64,000 nt of DNA. Source: Streptomyces agglomeratus (lineage in GTDB: Bacteria > Actinomycetota > Actinomycetes > Streptomycetales > Streptomycetaceae). Made by a program: the position numbers and the translations under genes. This document shows positions 26,136-32,528 of this stretch, piece after piece (position 1 is the first letter of the stretch; every line of letters starts with the position of its first letter). The stretch covers positions 3,865,001 through 3,929,000 of the forward strand of contig NZ_MEHJ01000001.1 in assembly GCF_001746415.1 (NCBI RefSeq), written 5' to 3'. The notes beneath the pieces are model-generated. The model did not search any database. It was given only the letters and a program-made list of their open reading frames with translations, and was not told the origin of the DNA.

Positions 26136-26549
26136 ATGGGACACGGAGTCGACGAACGCGCCACACCCACAGGTCACCTGGACGCGGACGCCGCCGCCAC
26201 CATCGCCGCCACGCTCCAGGCCCTGGCCACTCCGTCCCGGCTGATGATCCTGACCCGCCTCCGCCAGAGCCCTTGCGGCGTCACAGAACTCGCCGAAGCG
26301 GTACGGATGGAACAGTCGGCCGTCTCCCACCAACTCCGGCTGCTGCGCGCCCTGAGCCTGGTGACCGGCGCCCGGCAAGGCCGCCGGATCGTCTACAGCC
26401 TGTACGACAATCACGTCGCCCAGCTCCTCGACGAAGCCGTCTACCACATCGAGCACCTGCGCCTCGGCACCCGCGACGCTCCCGCGAAGACCCGGCCGGA
26501 CGTCACCGAAGGGCCCTCCTCGTCAGAGGTATTGAGGGAATCCGGTTAG
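26136..26549 (+). CDS. SmtB/ArsR-family metal-responsive repressor (alpha5 site)
   Basis: 137 residues. Winged helix: LQALATPSRLMILTRLRQSP, LAEAVRMEQSAVSHQLRLLR and the wing GARQGRRIVYSLYD. The C-terminal helix carries a complete alpha5 metal site D-x-H-x10-H-x2-H, starting DNHVAQ and ending YHIEH, the arrangement that senses Zn or Co/Ni in SmtB, CzrA and NmtR. Metal binding should release the operator at 26087 and derepress the ATPase gene. The tail after residue 110 is disordered-looking. The ATG at 26136 follows a short leader. Confidence 0.9.
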   Translation: MGHGVDERATPTGHLDADAAATIAATLQALATPSRLMILTRLRQSPCGVTELAEAVRMEQSAVSHQLRLLRALSLVTGARQGRRIVYSLYDNHVAQLLDEAVYHIEHLRLGTRDAPAKTRPDVTEGPSSSEVLRESG

Positions 26550-26607
26550 GCCGACCGGGTGACTTATGGACGGGCGTACCAGCCGGGGGCAATTAAGGTC
26601 CCGCTGT

Positions 26608-27105
26608 ATGACCTCACAGACCGCTCAAACCGCTGTCGAACAAAGTCACTTGGGCACCATCTCGGTAATCGCATGGTCCGGTGAGAATATTGATGACGGC
26701 CGGGACGTGGCTTTCCTGCTCGCGTATTCGCTGGGCGACGGATCGGCCGGCCCCGAGGCCGGCGAGAAGGCCGTGCGGGCGCTGCTCGAACAGACCGGCC
26801 TGCCGGTCGGCGGGGGCATCTTCGACGGCTCCAAGTCCAAGGAGCCCATCAGCCTGCTCCTGGAGAGTGGCAGTGCGTCACTGACGATGCCGAGCCTGCG
26901 CGTTCAGTGCCTCGTCCCCGAGGAGTGGACCGCGGCGGCTCTCAAGCGCAAGCACGTGCACTTCATCTTCACCACCCGCCCGTGGCCCGGGGGCACCCCG
27001 GGCGTCCCCGTCGACGCGGAGGACCTGAAGGCGTTCGTCGCCGACGAGGAAGTGATCGCGGCCTCCGCGCACTGCGTCATTCCCGTGACCACCTTGCGCA
27101 AGTGA
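26608..27105 (+). CDS. Conserved actinobacterial protein, DUF5949-like
   Basis: 165 residues, soluble, mixed alpha/beta, without signal peptide or membrane segment. Recognisable stretches are ISVIAWSGENIDDGRDVAFL, LPVGGGIFDGSKSKEPISLL and FIFTTRPWPGGTPGVPVDAE. I associate it with the Streptomyces DUF5949 group, whose function is unknown. The ATG at 26608 is preceded by AATTAAGG. It ends before a strong bidirectional hairpin and the rodlin genes. Confidence 0.75.
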   Translation: MTSQTAQTAVEQSHLGTISVIAWSGENIDDGRDVAFLLAYSLGDGSAGPEAGEKAVRALLEQTGLPVGGGIFDGSKSKEPISLLLESGSASLTMPSLRVQCLVPEEWTAAALKRKHVHFIFTTRPWPGGTPGVPVDAEDLKAFVADEEVIAASAHCVIPVTTLRK

Positions 27106-27152
27106 CCCACGCGGGCAGTCCGCCGGTCCCACGCCGTACCAGGATCGCCCCC

Positions 27153-27205
27153 CACAGCCTTCAGGCCCTGTAAACGATTCACGTCTACAGGGCCTGAAGG
27201 CTGTG
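27153..27205. terminator. 20-bp perfect inverted repeat, bidirectional terminator
   Basis: CACAGCCTTCAGGCCCTGTA at 27153-27172 pairs exactly with 27186-27205 around a 13-base loop. It stands between the convergent DUF5949-like and rodlin genes and should end transcripts from both sides. Confidence 0.85.
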
Positions 27206-27257
27206 ACCAGGGGCGGAAGGAGTGGCTGGGGTCTCCACCGCGTCCCGGCCGGGTGCC

Positions 27258-27299
27258 GGCCCGGGTCACCGCGCAGGAGGGAGTGCGGTGACCCGGGCC
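27258..27299 (-). terminator. 15-bp perfect inverted repeat after the minus-strand rodlin
   Basis: GGCCCGGGTCACCGC at 27258-27272 pairs exactly with 27285-27299 over a 12-base loop, 15 bases past the rodlin stop. A second strong hairpin follows 50 bases on, so this surface-protein transcript has a double stop. Confidence 0.85.
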
Positions 27300-27313
27300 G
27301 TCGCTGACGGGTG

Positions 27314-27709
27314 TCAGTTGTTCTCCGCGCCGTTGCCCGCGAGGAGGTTGTCCAGGACGTGCGAGAGCGTCTCGTCACCCTTGTTCTGGGTGGAGTTCTC
27401 GACGCACTGCTGGTTCTGCGGGTTGGACAGGATGTCCTGAACGCCGACGTTGATGAGGCCGATCACGTTCTGGATGTTCTTGATCGGAACGGCGACACAC
27501 GGCTTGTTGAACGAGCCCTGGATGAGCGACATCTGGGGGCTCATGTCACCGTGCGTGGCGGAGTTGCCGTAGATCTGCTTCGACCCGTTGCCACTCGCGG
27601 TGCGGGTGTCCTGGTCGTCAGCGGCCGCCATTGCCTGCGGGGCGGCCGCGGCACCGAGGCCCATGACGGAGACGGCGACGGCAGCGGTAGCCATGACCTT
27701 CTTGATCAC
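27314..27709 (-). CDS. rdlA: Rodlin (RdlA/RdlB type)
   Basis: 131 residues, the usual rodlin length. Rodlins are secreted and help organise chaplin fibrils into paired rodlets on aerial hyphae and spores. A signal peptide (KKVMATAAVAVSVMGLGAAA, cleaved near AMA) precedes a mature domain with YGNSATHGDMSPQMSLIQGS, FNKPCVAVPIKNIQNV and VQDILSNPQNQQC, including the two conserved cysteines. The GTG at 27709 follows AGAGGAAA. It is divergent from a second rodlin, the same arrangement as rdlA and rdlB in S. coelicolor; which of the two is A or B is assigned by analogy only. Confidence 0.92.
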   Translation of the reverse strand: MIKKVMATAAVAVSVMGLGAAAAPQAMAAADDQDTRTASGNGSKQIYGNSATHGDMSPQMSLIQGSFNKPCVAVPIKNIQNVIGLINVGVQDILSNPQNQQCVENSTQNKGDETLSHVLDNLLAGNGAENN

Positions 27710-27847
27710 TGTTTTCCTCTTTCCATGTCGTACCCCGAGGTGAGGCGCACTGCCCAACTCCGCAGCACTGGGTTAGTTCTCCTGCGTCACCCATTTGGCC
27801 CTGCGAGATTGGGCCGTAGGACCTTGAATACCATTCGAGTGAATCAG

Positions 27848-27875
27848 CGCAACCAATCATCATAACGAAAGTTGA
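27848..27875 (+). promoter_or_regulatory. Candidate BldN-type ECF sigma promoter of the plus-strand rodlin
   Basis: CGCAAC (27848-27853), 16 bases, then AGTTGA (27870-27875). The BldN consensus seen at chaplin and rodlin genes is CGTAAC-N16-CGTTGA, so each half matches at five of six positions with exact spacing. It lies 44 bases before the rodlin ATG. Confidence 0.65.
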
Positions 27876-27918
27876 GCCTGACGCAGAACCCTGAGTACCG
27901 GACTAACAAGGAAATCAA

Positions 27919-28311
27919 ATGCTCAAGAAGATGATGGCCACGGCGGCAGTAGCGGCCTCTGTAGTCGGGTTCGGCGCTGCCGGAGCCGGTCAGGCGATCG
28001 CCGCCGGCGACGACCAGGCGACCGCGAACGCGAGCGGCAACGGATCGGTGCAGAAGTACGGCAACTCCATCACGAAGGGCAAGCAGAGCCCGCAGCTGTC
28101 CATCATCCAGGGCACGCTCAACAAGCCGTGCATCACCGTCCCGGTGAAGAACCTCCAGAACGTGCTCATCATCAACATCGGCGTTCAGGACATCCTGTCC
28201 AACCCGCAGGAGCAGCAGTGCGCCGAGAGCTCCTCGCAGAACAAGGACGACGAGACGCTGTCGCACGTCCTGGACAACGCCATCGCGGCCAACGGCGCGG
28301 AGAACAACTGA
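27919..28311 (+). CDS. rdlB: Rodlin (RdlB type)
   Basis: 130 residues, clearly paralogous to the divergent rodlin: signal peptide KKMMATAAVAASVVGFGAAG, then YGNSITKGKQSPQLSIIQGT, LNKPCITVPVKNLQNV and VQDILSNPQEQQC. Both proteins end NGAENN. The ATG at 27919 follows AAGGAAATCAA. Secreted and assembled at the cell surface with chaplins. A 13-bp hairpin follows the stop closely. Confidence 0.92.
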   Translation: MLKKMMATAAVAASVVGFGAAGAGQAIAAGDDQATANASGNGSVQKYGNSITKGKQSPQLSIIQGTLNKPCITVPVKNLQNVLIINIGVQDILSNPQEQQCAESSSQNKDDETLSHVLDNAIAANGAENN

Positions 28312-28334
28312 CGCTGATCGCGGTCTGATCCCCC

Positions 28335-28364
28335 GTGCGCCCCTGACCGTCGTCAGGGGCGCAC
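28335..28364 (+). terminator. Terminator hairpin after rdlB
   Basis: GTGCGCCCCTGAC (28335-28347) and GTCAGGGGCGCAC (28352-28364) form a perfect 13-bp stem with a CGTC loop, 24 bases after the rodlin stop. Confidence 0.88.
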
Positions 28365-28413
28365 TGCTGTGTCCGCGGCCTGCCCGGGACGTACAGGCGG
28401 GCGGGCCGGACAC

Positions 28414-28468
28414 GCCGGAAGGCCGGCGCACACACCGGGAGAGACGGTGTACGCGCCGGCCTTCCGGC
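28414..28468 (-). terminator. Long hairpin after the small secreted protein gene
   Basis: GCCGGAAGGCCGGCGC (28414-28429) pairs exactly with 28453-28468. A nested stem ACACCG/CGGTGT sits inside the loop. It ends the minus-strand gene at 28492 and backs up the rdlB terminator. Confidence 0.82.
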
Positions 28469-28491
28469 ACCGCGGGGAACGCGGGAGGCTG

Positions 28492-28809
28492 TCAGCCCCC
28501 GGCGGGCATCCCGCCGAGCATGGGAGCCGCCGTCTTCGCGACCTCCCCGGCGTTGCCCAGGAGCTTCGAGGGGTCGCCGTTCCTGGCCTCGTTGACGGCC
28601 TGCGCGGTGTCGGTCGCGGTGTGCAGGAGGGGCTGGACGGTGGAGTCGACGGGCTGGTGGGTGTTCAGAGCGTCGGTCAGCTGCTGCACACCCGAGTTCA
28701 GGCTCATCGCCCGGTAGTCGGCGGCTTCGGTCGCAGACGCCGTTCCCGCGGCCGTTCCGGCGGCCATCATCGAAACGGCAATGGCCGAGGCGGCCTTCAT
28801 GTACTTCAT
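28492..28809 (-). CDS. Small secreted protein in the rodlin/chaplin cluster
   Basis: 105 residues with a signal peptide (MKYMKAASAIAVSMMAAGTA, cleaved near ASA) and a helical mature part (LNSGVQQLTDALNTHQPVDS, LLHTATDTAQAVNEARNGDP) ending in a Gly/Pro/Met-rich tail. The first residues MKYMKxA are shared with the short chaplin at 30095, though the mature parts are unrelated. No cysteines are present in the mature part and no chaplin or rodlin domain. Function unknown; the setting suggests a surface or sheath component. Confidence 0.8.
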   Translation of the reverse strand: MKYMKAASAIAVSMMAAGTAAGTASATEAADYRAMSLNSGVQQLTDALNTHQPVDSTVQPLLHTATDTAQAVNEARNGDPSKLLGNAGEVAKTAAPMLGGMPAGG

Positions 28810-29004
28810 ACAAGTAATCCCTCTTCGTGCTGGCGTAATCCGCGAACTACGAATCCCGTGACATTCCCACGCTGCTGTTCCATGCCACTTACACCATGAC
28901 TAACGAAGGCCCGGACGGTGAGAAACTGAAGTCGTACGCCGTTCTTGGCGATTCACTCGGATGCGGACACCGGAACAAGGACCCGGCCGTCCCCGGACAC
29001 GCGA

Positions 29005-29034
29005 ACGGAGCGGGTTCCGGGGAACCCGCTCCGT
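29005..29034 (-). terminator. Terminator hairpin after the long chaplin
   Basis: ACGGAGCGGGTTCC (29005-29018) and its exact complement (29021-29034) make a 14-bp stem with a minimal loop, 25 bases past the chaplin stop. Confidence 0.85.
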
Positions 29035-29058
29035 ACCGTGCTGTCGTGCGTACTGGGC

Positions 29059-29955
29059 TCAGACCTGGGCGGCCCTGGCACGACGGAACATCAGCACACC
29101 GCCACCGAGCAGCGCGACGCTGATCGCGGCGGCGGCTCCCAGCTCACCGGCGCCCGTGTCGGCCAGGCTCGGGGCCTCCTGCGCGGCCGGGAGCACCTCG
29201 GCGGGCGGCTCCTGGGCGCGGGGCTCCTCGGACGGCTCGTCGGCCGGCACCTCTTCGGTGGGCAGCTCCTCGGCCGGCGGCTGGTGGACCGGCGGCTCGT
29301 GGGCCGGGGGCTCCTCGACGGGCGGGCCGTTGCCGGGCGGAGTCTCGCCCGGGGGCTCCTCGGCCGGGGGCTCCTCGCAGTCGTCGTCGCCGGGGTGCTC
29401 CTGGTGGGGCGGCTCGTGGCGGGGCGGCTCGTCACCCGGGTGACCGCCACCGGGGCGCTCGTCGTCCGGGCGCTCCTCGTCCGGACCCTCGTCACCGGGG
29501 TGCCCGCCGACCGGCGGCTTGCTGTCCGGGTTGTCACCGGGGTTGCCGCCGCCGGGGTGCTCGTTACCGGGGTGGCCGCCACCAGAGGGGTTGCCGTGGC
29601 CGGGGTCACCGTGGCCCGGGTTCCCATGACCGGGGTTCCCGTGGCCGGGGTCACCGTGACCGGGGTTCCCGTGACCGGGGTTCCCGTGGCCCGGCTTGTG
29701 CGGCTTCGACGGCTTGCCATTGACGCACTCGTTGCCGAAGGCCGGGTTCAGGAGCGCGATGATGTTGATGGTGTTGCCGCACGCGTTCACCGGAACGTGT
29801 ACAGGCGCCTGAACGTTGTTGCCGGACACAGCACCCGGCGAGTTGGAAGTGTCCCCCTCGGCCCCGGAGTCCGCCAGAGCGGTACCCCCGGTCATGGCGA
29901 GGAGTCCGGAGGCCGCCGCCGCAGCGAACACGCCCCTGCTCAAAACCTGTCGCAC
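29059..29955 (-). CDS. Long, sortase-anchored chaplin with one Chp domain and a repeat stalk
   Basis: 298 residues. After a signal peptide comes one chaplin domain (about 30-80: [37 protein letters not shown], two conserved Cys). Then follow [10 protein letters not shown] pentapeptide repeats (about 85-125), a long Pro/Glu-rich stalk, and a C-terminal sorting signal LADTG, a hydrophobic helix ([14 protein letters not shown]) and RRARA. LAxTG is the class E sortase motif that anchors long chaplins to peptidoglycan. S. coelicolor long chaplins (ChpA-C) have two Chp domains; this has one plus a stalk. The GTG at 29955 starts MRQVLSRG. Confidence 0.9.
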   Translation of the reverse strand: MRQVLSRGVFAAAAASGLLAMTGGTALADSGAEGDTSNSPGAVSGNNVQAPVHVPVNACGNTINIIALLNPAFGNECVNGKPSKPHKPGHGNPGHGNPGHGDPGHGNPGHGNPGHGDPGHGNPSGGGHPGNEHPGGGNPGDNPDSKPPVGGHPGDEGPDEERPDDERPGGGHPGDEPPRHEPPHQEHPGDDDCEEPPAEEPPGETPPGNGPPVEEPPAHEPPVHQPPAEELPTEEVPADEPSEEPRAQEPPAEVLPAAQEAPSLADTGAGELGAAAAISVALLGGGVLMFRRARAAQV

Positions 29956-30094
29956 TTTGCCGTTCCCTGTCTTTCATGCCTGCGGACGAGCCGATTGCTC
30001 GCGCGCGATGAGGGAGGTCGAGTTAGCCCCCGAGCGCATGGCGTGCGCTCGGGGGGCCGACCGCGACCGAACATCTAGCGGTTCGGACTGGGAA

Positions 30095-30328
30095 CTACTT
30101 GTTGATGCACTCGTTGCCGAAGGCCGGGTTCAGCAGCGCGATGATGTTCACGGTGTTGCCGCAGACGTTCACCGGGATGTGGATCGGGACCTGCACGTTG
30201 TTGCCGGAGATGACACCCGGGTTGCCCTTGACGTCACCGTTCGCACCGGAGTCGGCGATGGCCGGGGAGGCGACACCGACGGCCAGGAGCGAGCCGGCGA
30301 TGAATGCGGCGCTCTTCATGTACTTCAC
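30095..30328 (-). CDS. Short chaplin
   Basis: 77 residues: signal peptide MKYMKSAAFIAGSLLAVGVA, then one chaplin domain ([37 protein letters not shown]) with both disulfide cysteines. Short chaplins such as ChpE and ChpH are secreted, form amyloid at the air-water interface and make hyphae hydrophobic. The mature sequence is nearly identical to the Chp domain of the long chaplin next door, pointing to recent duplication or gene conversion. Confidence 0.93.
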   Translation of the reverse strand: MKYMKSAAFIAGSLLAVGVASPAIADSGANGDVKGNPGVISGNNVQVPIHIPVNVCGNTVNIIALLNPAFGNECINK

Positions 30329-30595
30329 TTTAAGAACCTTTCCGGCGGCGACACCCTACACAGCCACGTCCTTCGCGCTGCACGAGTCTGTTTCTTCACG
30401 CCCGTAGCGTCGCCGTCGTCATCGGTAACGATCCGCTTCCAGCGAGGAAACTCCATAAAAGAAGCTATCTTTCCACCGTCACCCGAACGCCCTAACTTCC
30501 ATTTCGGCCCGGCGGGGCGGGAATTGCCATCGGTACGCCAATGCCCGGTCCCCCCAACAGGGAGAACCGGGTAGGGGCAGGCGTCGCCGGGGGGA

Positions 30596-31183
30596 TCAGA
30601 CGGGCGAGCCGGGGGCCTTGGGCGCGTCGGCGCCGGGAACCTTGTGCAGCGGGGGCAGACCGGCGAGGTCCGGAGCCGGGAGACCGCCGCCGACGACGAT
30701 GCTGACGACCACGTTGAGGACGGCGGTGATCGTGGCCGTGACCGCCTCCTTCACCTTCGCCGCGTCGCCCTTCTCAGCGGCCTTGAGCAGTACGTCGACC
30801 TTGGTGCGCAGGTCGGCGACCGCCTTGACCTTGAGCTCCAGGCCCGCGTCGGCGGCGCGGGGAGCCACCACGGAGGGCAGTTCCGGGGTCGGTCCGGCCG
30901 GGACTTCGAGGGCCGTTCCGGGGGCCTTGGGGAGGGCCTTCAGGGCTTCGTCGATCGCCTTGGTGTGCTTGGCGGTCTCCTCGGGCGGCAGCTTGCCGCC
31001 CCCTGCGATCACGGCGTCGAGGAGGCGGGTGACGGGGGCCACCACCCCGCCCATCTCACTCAGCAGTTTGACCTGCGGGGTGAGCTTGTCGGCGCCGGGC
31101 AGCGGGTCTCCGGAGGCGGCCGGCGCCGTTACGGAGGCCGGTACCGGAGCCGCTATCGCGCCCCCGGCCGAGCCGAACGCCAT
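30596..31183 (-). CDS. Ala/Pro/Lys-rich protein, probably exported, function unknown
   Basis: 195 residues, helical and repetitive in composition: KLTPQVKLLSEMGGVVAPVT, LLDAVIAGGGKLPPEETAKH and LNVVVSIVVGGGLPAPDLAG. The N terminus is Ala/Gly/Pro-rich (GSAGGAIAAPVPASV) like the end of a signal peptide, but no basic start or full hydrophobic core precedes it, so the annotated start may miss part of an export signal. The ATG at 31183 follows AAGGACA. It lies after the 63-residue secreted protein gene in the same direction. Confidence 0.65.
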   Translation of the reverse strand: MAFGSAGGAIAAPVPASVTAPAASGDPLPGADKLTPQVKLLSEMGGVVAPVTRLLDAVIAGGGKLPPEETAKHTKAIDEALKALPKAPGTALEVPAGPTPELPSVVAPRAADAGLELKVKAVADLRTKVDVLLKAAEKGDAAKVKEAVTATITAVLNVVVSIVVGGGLPAPDLAGLPPLHKVPGADAPKAPGSPV

Positions 31184-31273
31184 GCGAGTGTCCTTACGTG
31201 AGGGGTTACGGAGTGGGGACAACGCCACCGTGCAACCGGTGAACACACTCCGCAACTTTTCCCGCACGCTCTG

Positions 31274-31465
31274 TCAGCACTGGAGCGCCTTGTCGATGCC
31301 TTGGAAGCTCTCGTGACCCACGTCGGGAAGTTCGATCGGCAGGCGCGCCGGGCGGTCGGGCTGATCGGCCAGAGCCAGCGGGGCGGGCCCCGCGAGAACC
31401 GCCGCCAGACCGGTGACGAGCGCTGCGGCGGCACCGGCGACGGCGGCCGTGCTGGGTGTCTTCAT
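31274..31465 (-). CDS. Small secreted protein
   Basis: 63 residues: signal peptide with a hydrophobic core (AAVAGAAAALVTGLAAVLAG, cleaved near ALA) and a mature part of only about 30 residues, ADQPDRPARLPIELPDVGHE and then a tail ending ALQC. The final Cys could crosslink. The ATG at 31465 follows GGCAGGAC. It sits 29 bp after the alpha/beta hydrolase gene and may belong to that transcript or to the surface-protein group downstream. No family recognised. Confidence 0.65.
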   Translation of the reverse strand: MKTPSTAAVAGAAAALVTGLAAVLAGPAPLALADQPDRPARLPIELPDVGHESFQGIDKALQC

Positions 31466-31494
31466 GTCCTGCCAACGGTCCCGGCCGCCGCAGG

Positions 31495-32403
31495 TCACGG
31501 CCGCGGCCGGACACCCGGGTGACTCTGGTGCGGCACCGCGCTCAGGTACCCGGCCGGCTCCAGCGGGCGGTCGGTGAAGAAGCGCAGTACCAATTCCGCG
31601 ACCTCGTCCGCCTTTTCGAGTACGACCCAGTGGTCGGCGTCCCGGATGGTGGTGAAGCGGCTCCCCCGGATGGTCGCGGCGAACGCCCGCTGGCGCTCCG
31701 CCGACGTCACCGTGTCGTGCTCCCCGGTGAAGACCAGCGCCGGGACTCCGGACAGGCCGCCCGAGAAGTCCGGCCGGTCCCCGAGGGAGCGGAACATGGA
31801 GTCCGCGGCGTGCGGGGAGTGCTCGACCGCGTGCAGCATCGACCGCCTCACGTACCGGTACGCGAGGTCGCGGCGGGCGACGTACCGGTCCGGGTCGAGA
31901 CACATCAGGGCCTCCGTGACCAGGGTCGCGAAGCCCTCCCTGTCCCCGGCGGCGAGCCGGTCGGTGGCGCACTGCCAGTGGGCCCGCTGGGCTTCCGTGA
32001 TGTGCGCGGGGACCCCGCCGAGCATCAGCCGGGCGATACGGCCCGGGTTGTGCTGGGCGCAGCGGAAGGCGAGCGCGGCGCCGTACGAGAAGCCGAAGAG
32101 ATTGACGCGCGGTACGCCGAGATCGTCGATGATCCGGGTGACGGCGGCGCACAGGATGTCCGCGCTCGGGCCCGGCGGCAGGGGCGCCGCGCTGCCCATG
32201 CCCGGCAGGTCCGCGGTCACCACGTTCGCGACCGGGCCGAGGCGCCCGTCCATCTGGGGCCAGCCGAGCATTCCCTGCAAGGCGCCGCCGAGGACGACGA
32301 CCGGTTCGGTGTGCGGTCCGGTGTCTGGGCCGGTCCGCCGCAGCACCCGGTAGGAGTAGCGCAGCCCGTCCACCGACAGCGAGCGAACGGTTTCCTCGGG
32401 CAT
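31495..32403 (-). CDS. Alpha/beta hydrolase in the ketosynthase-ACP cluster
   Basis: 302 residues. Motifs: oxyanion region VVVLGGALQGMLGW, VVTADLPGMGSA, nucleophile elbow LFGFSYGAALAFRC with the catalytic Ser, Asp in VFTGEHDTVT and His in IRDADHWVVLEKAD. This resembles thioesterases or lactone/ester hydrolases that work with small acyl substrates. As the third gene after ACP and ketosynthase it may release or trim the acyl product. The ATG at 32403 is clear. The C terminus is Pro/Arg-rich. Confidence 0.85.
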   Translation of the reverse strand: MPEETVRSLSVDGLRYSYRVLRRTGPDTGPHTEPVVVLGGALQGMLGWPQMDGRLGPVANVVTADLPGMGSAAPLPPGPSADILCAAVTRIIDDLGVPRVNLFGFSYGAALAFRCAQHNPGRIARLMLGGVPAHITEAQRAHWQCATDRLAAGDREGFATLVTEALMCLDPDRYVARRDLAYRYVRRSMLHAVEHSPHAADSMFRSLGDRPDFSGGLSGVPALVFTGEHDTVTSAERQRAFAATIRGSRFTTIRDADHWVVLEKADEVAELVLRFFTDRPLEPAGYLSAVPHQSHPGVRPRP

Positions 32404-32528
32404 GCTCCTTCTCCTTCTCGACGTGCGGGGTGGGTGCGGCCGGGTTCCCGGCGGGGCGGCGGGCTGCGGGCGGGGGCGTGGGGATGCGGTCGCTGTGGGG
32501 CTCGGGTGCGGGTGCGGTGCGGGTGCGG

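Noticed and set aside
23892..26549. 885-residue plus-strand frame covering the metal ATPase
   Set aside because: Only its last 137 codons are the SmtB-type repressor. The remainder is antisense to the ATPase and rich in Arg/Pro/His.
29059..29700. GGGGTTCCCGTGGCC repeats as a CRISPR array
   Set aside because: They are the coding DNA of the GHGNP repeats in the long chaplin; there are no unique spacers of constant length.
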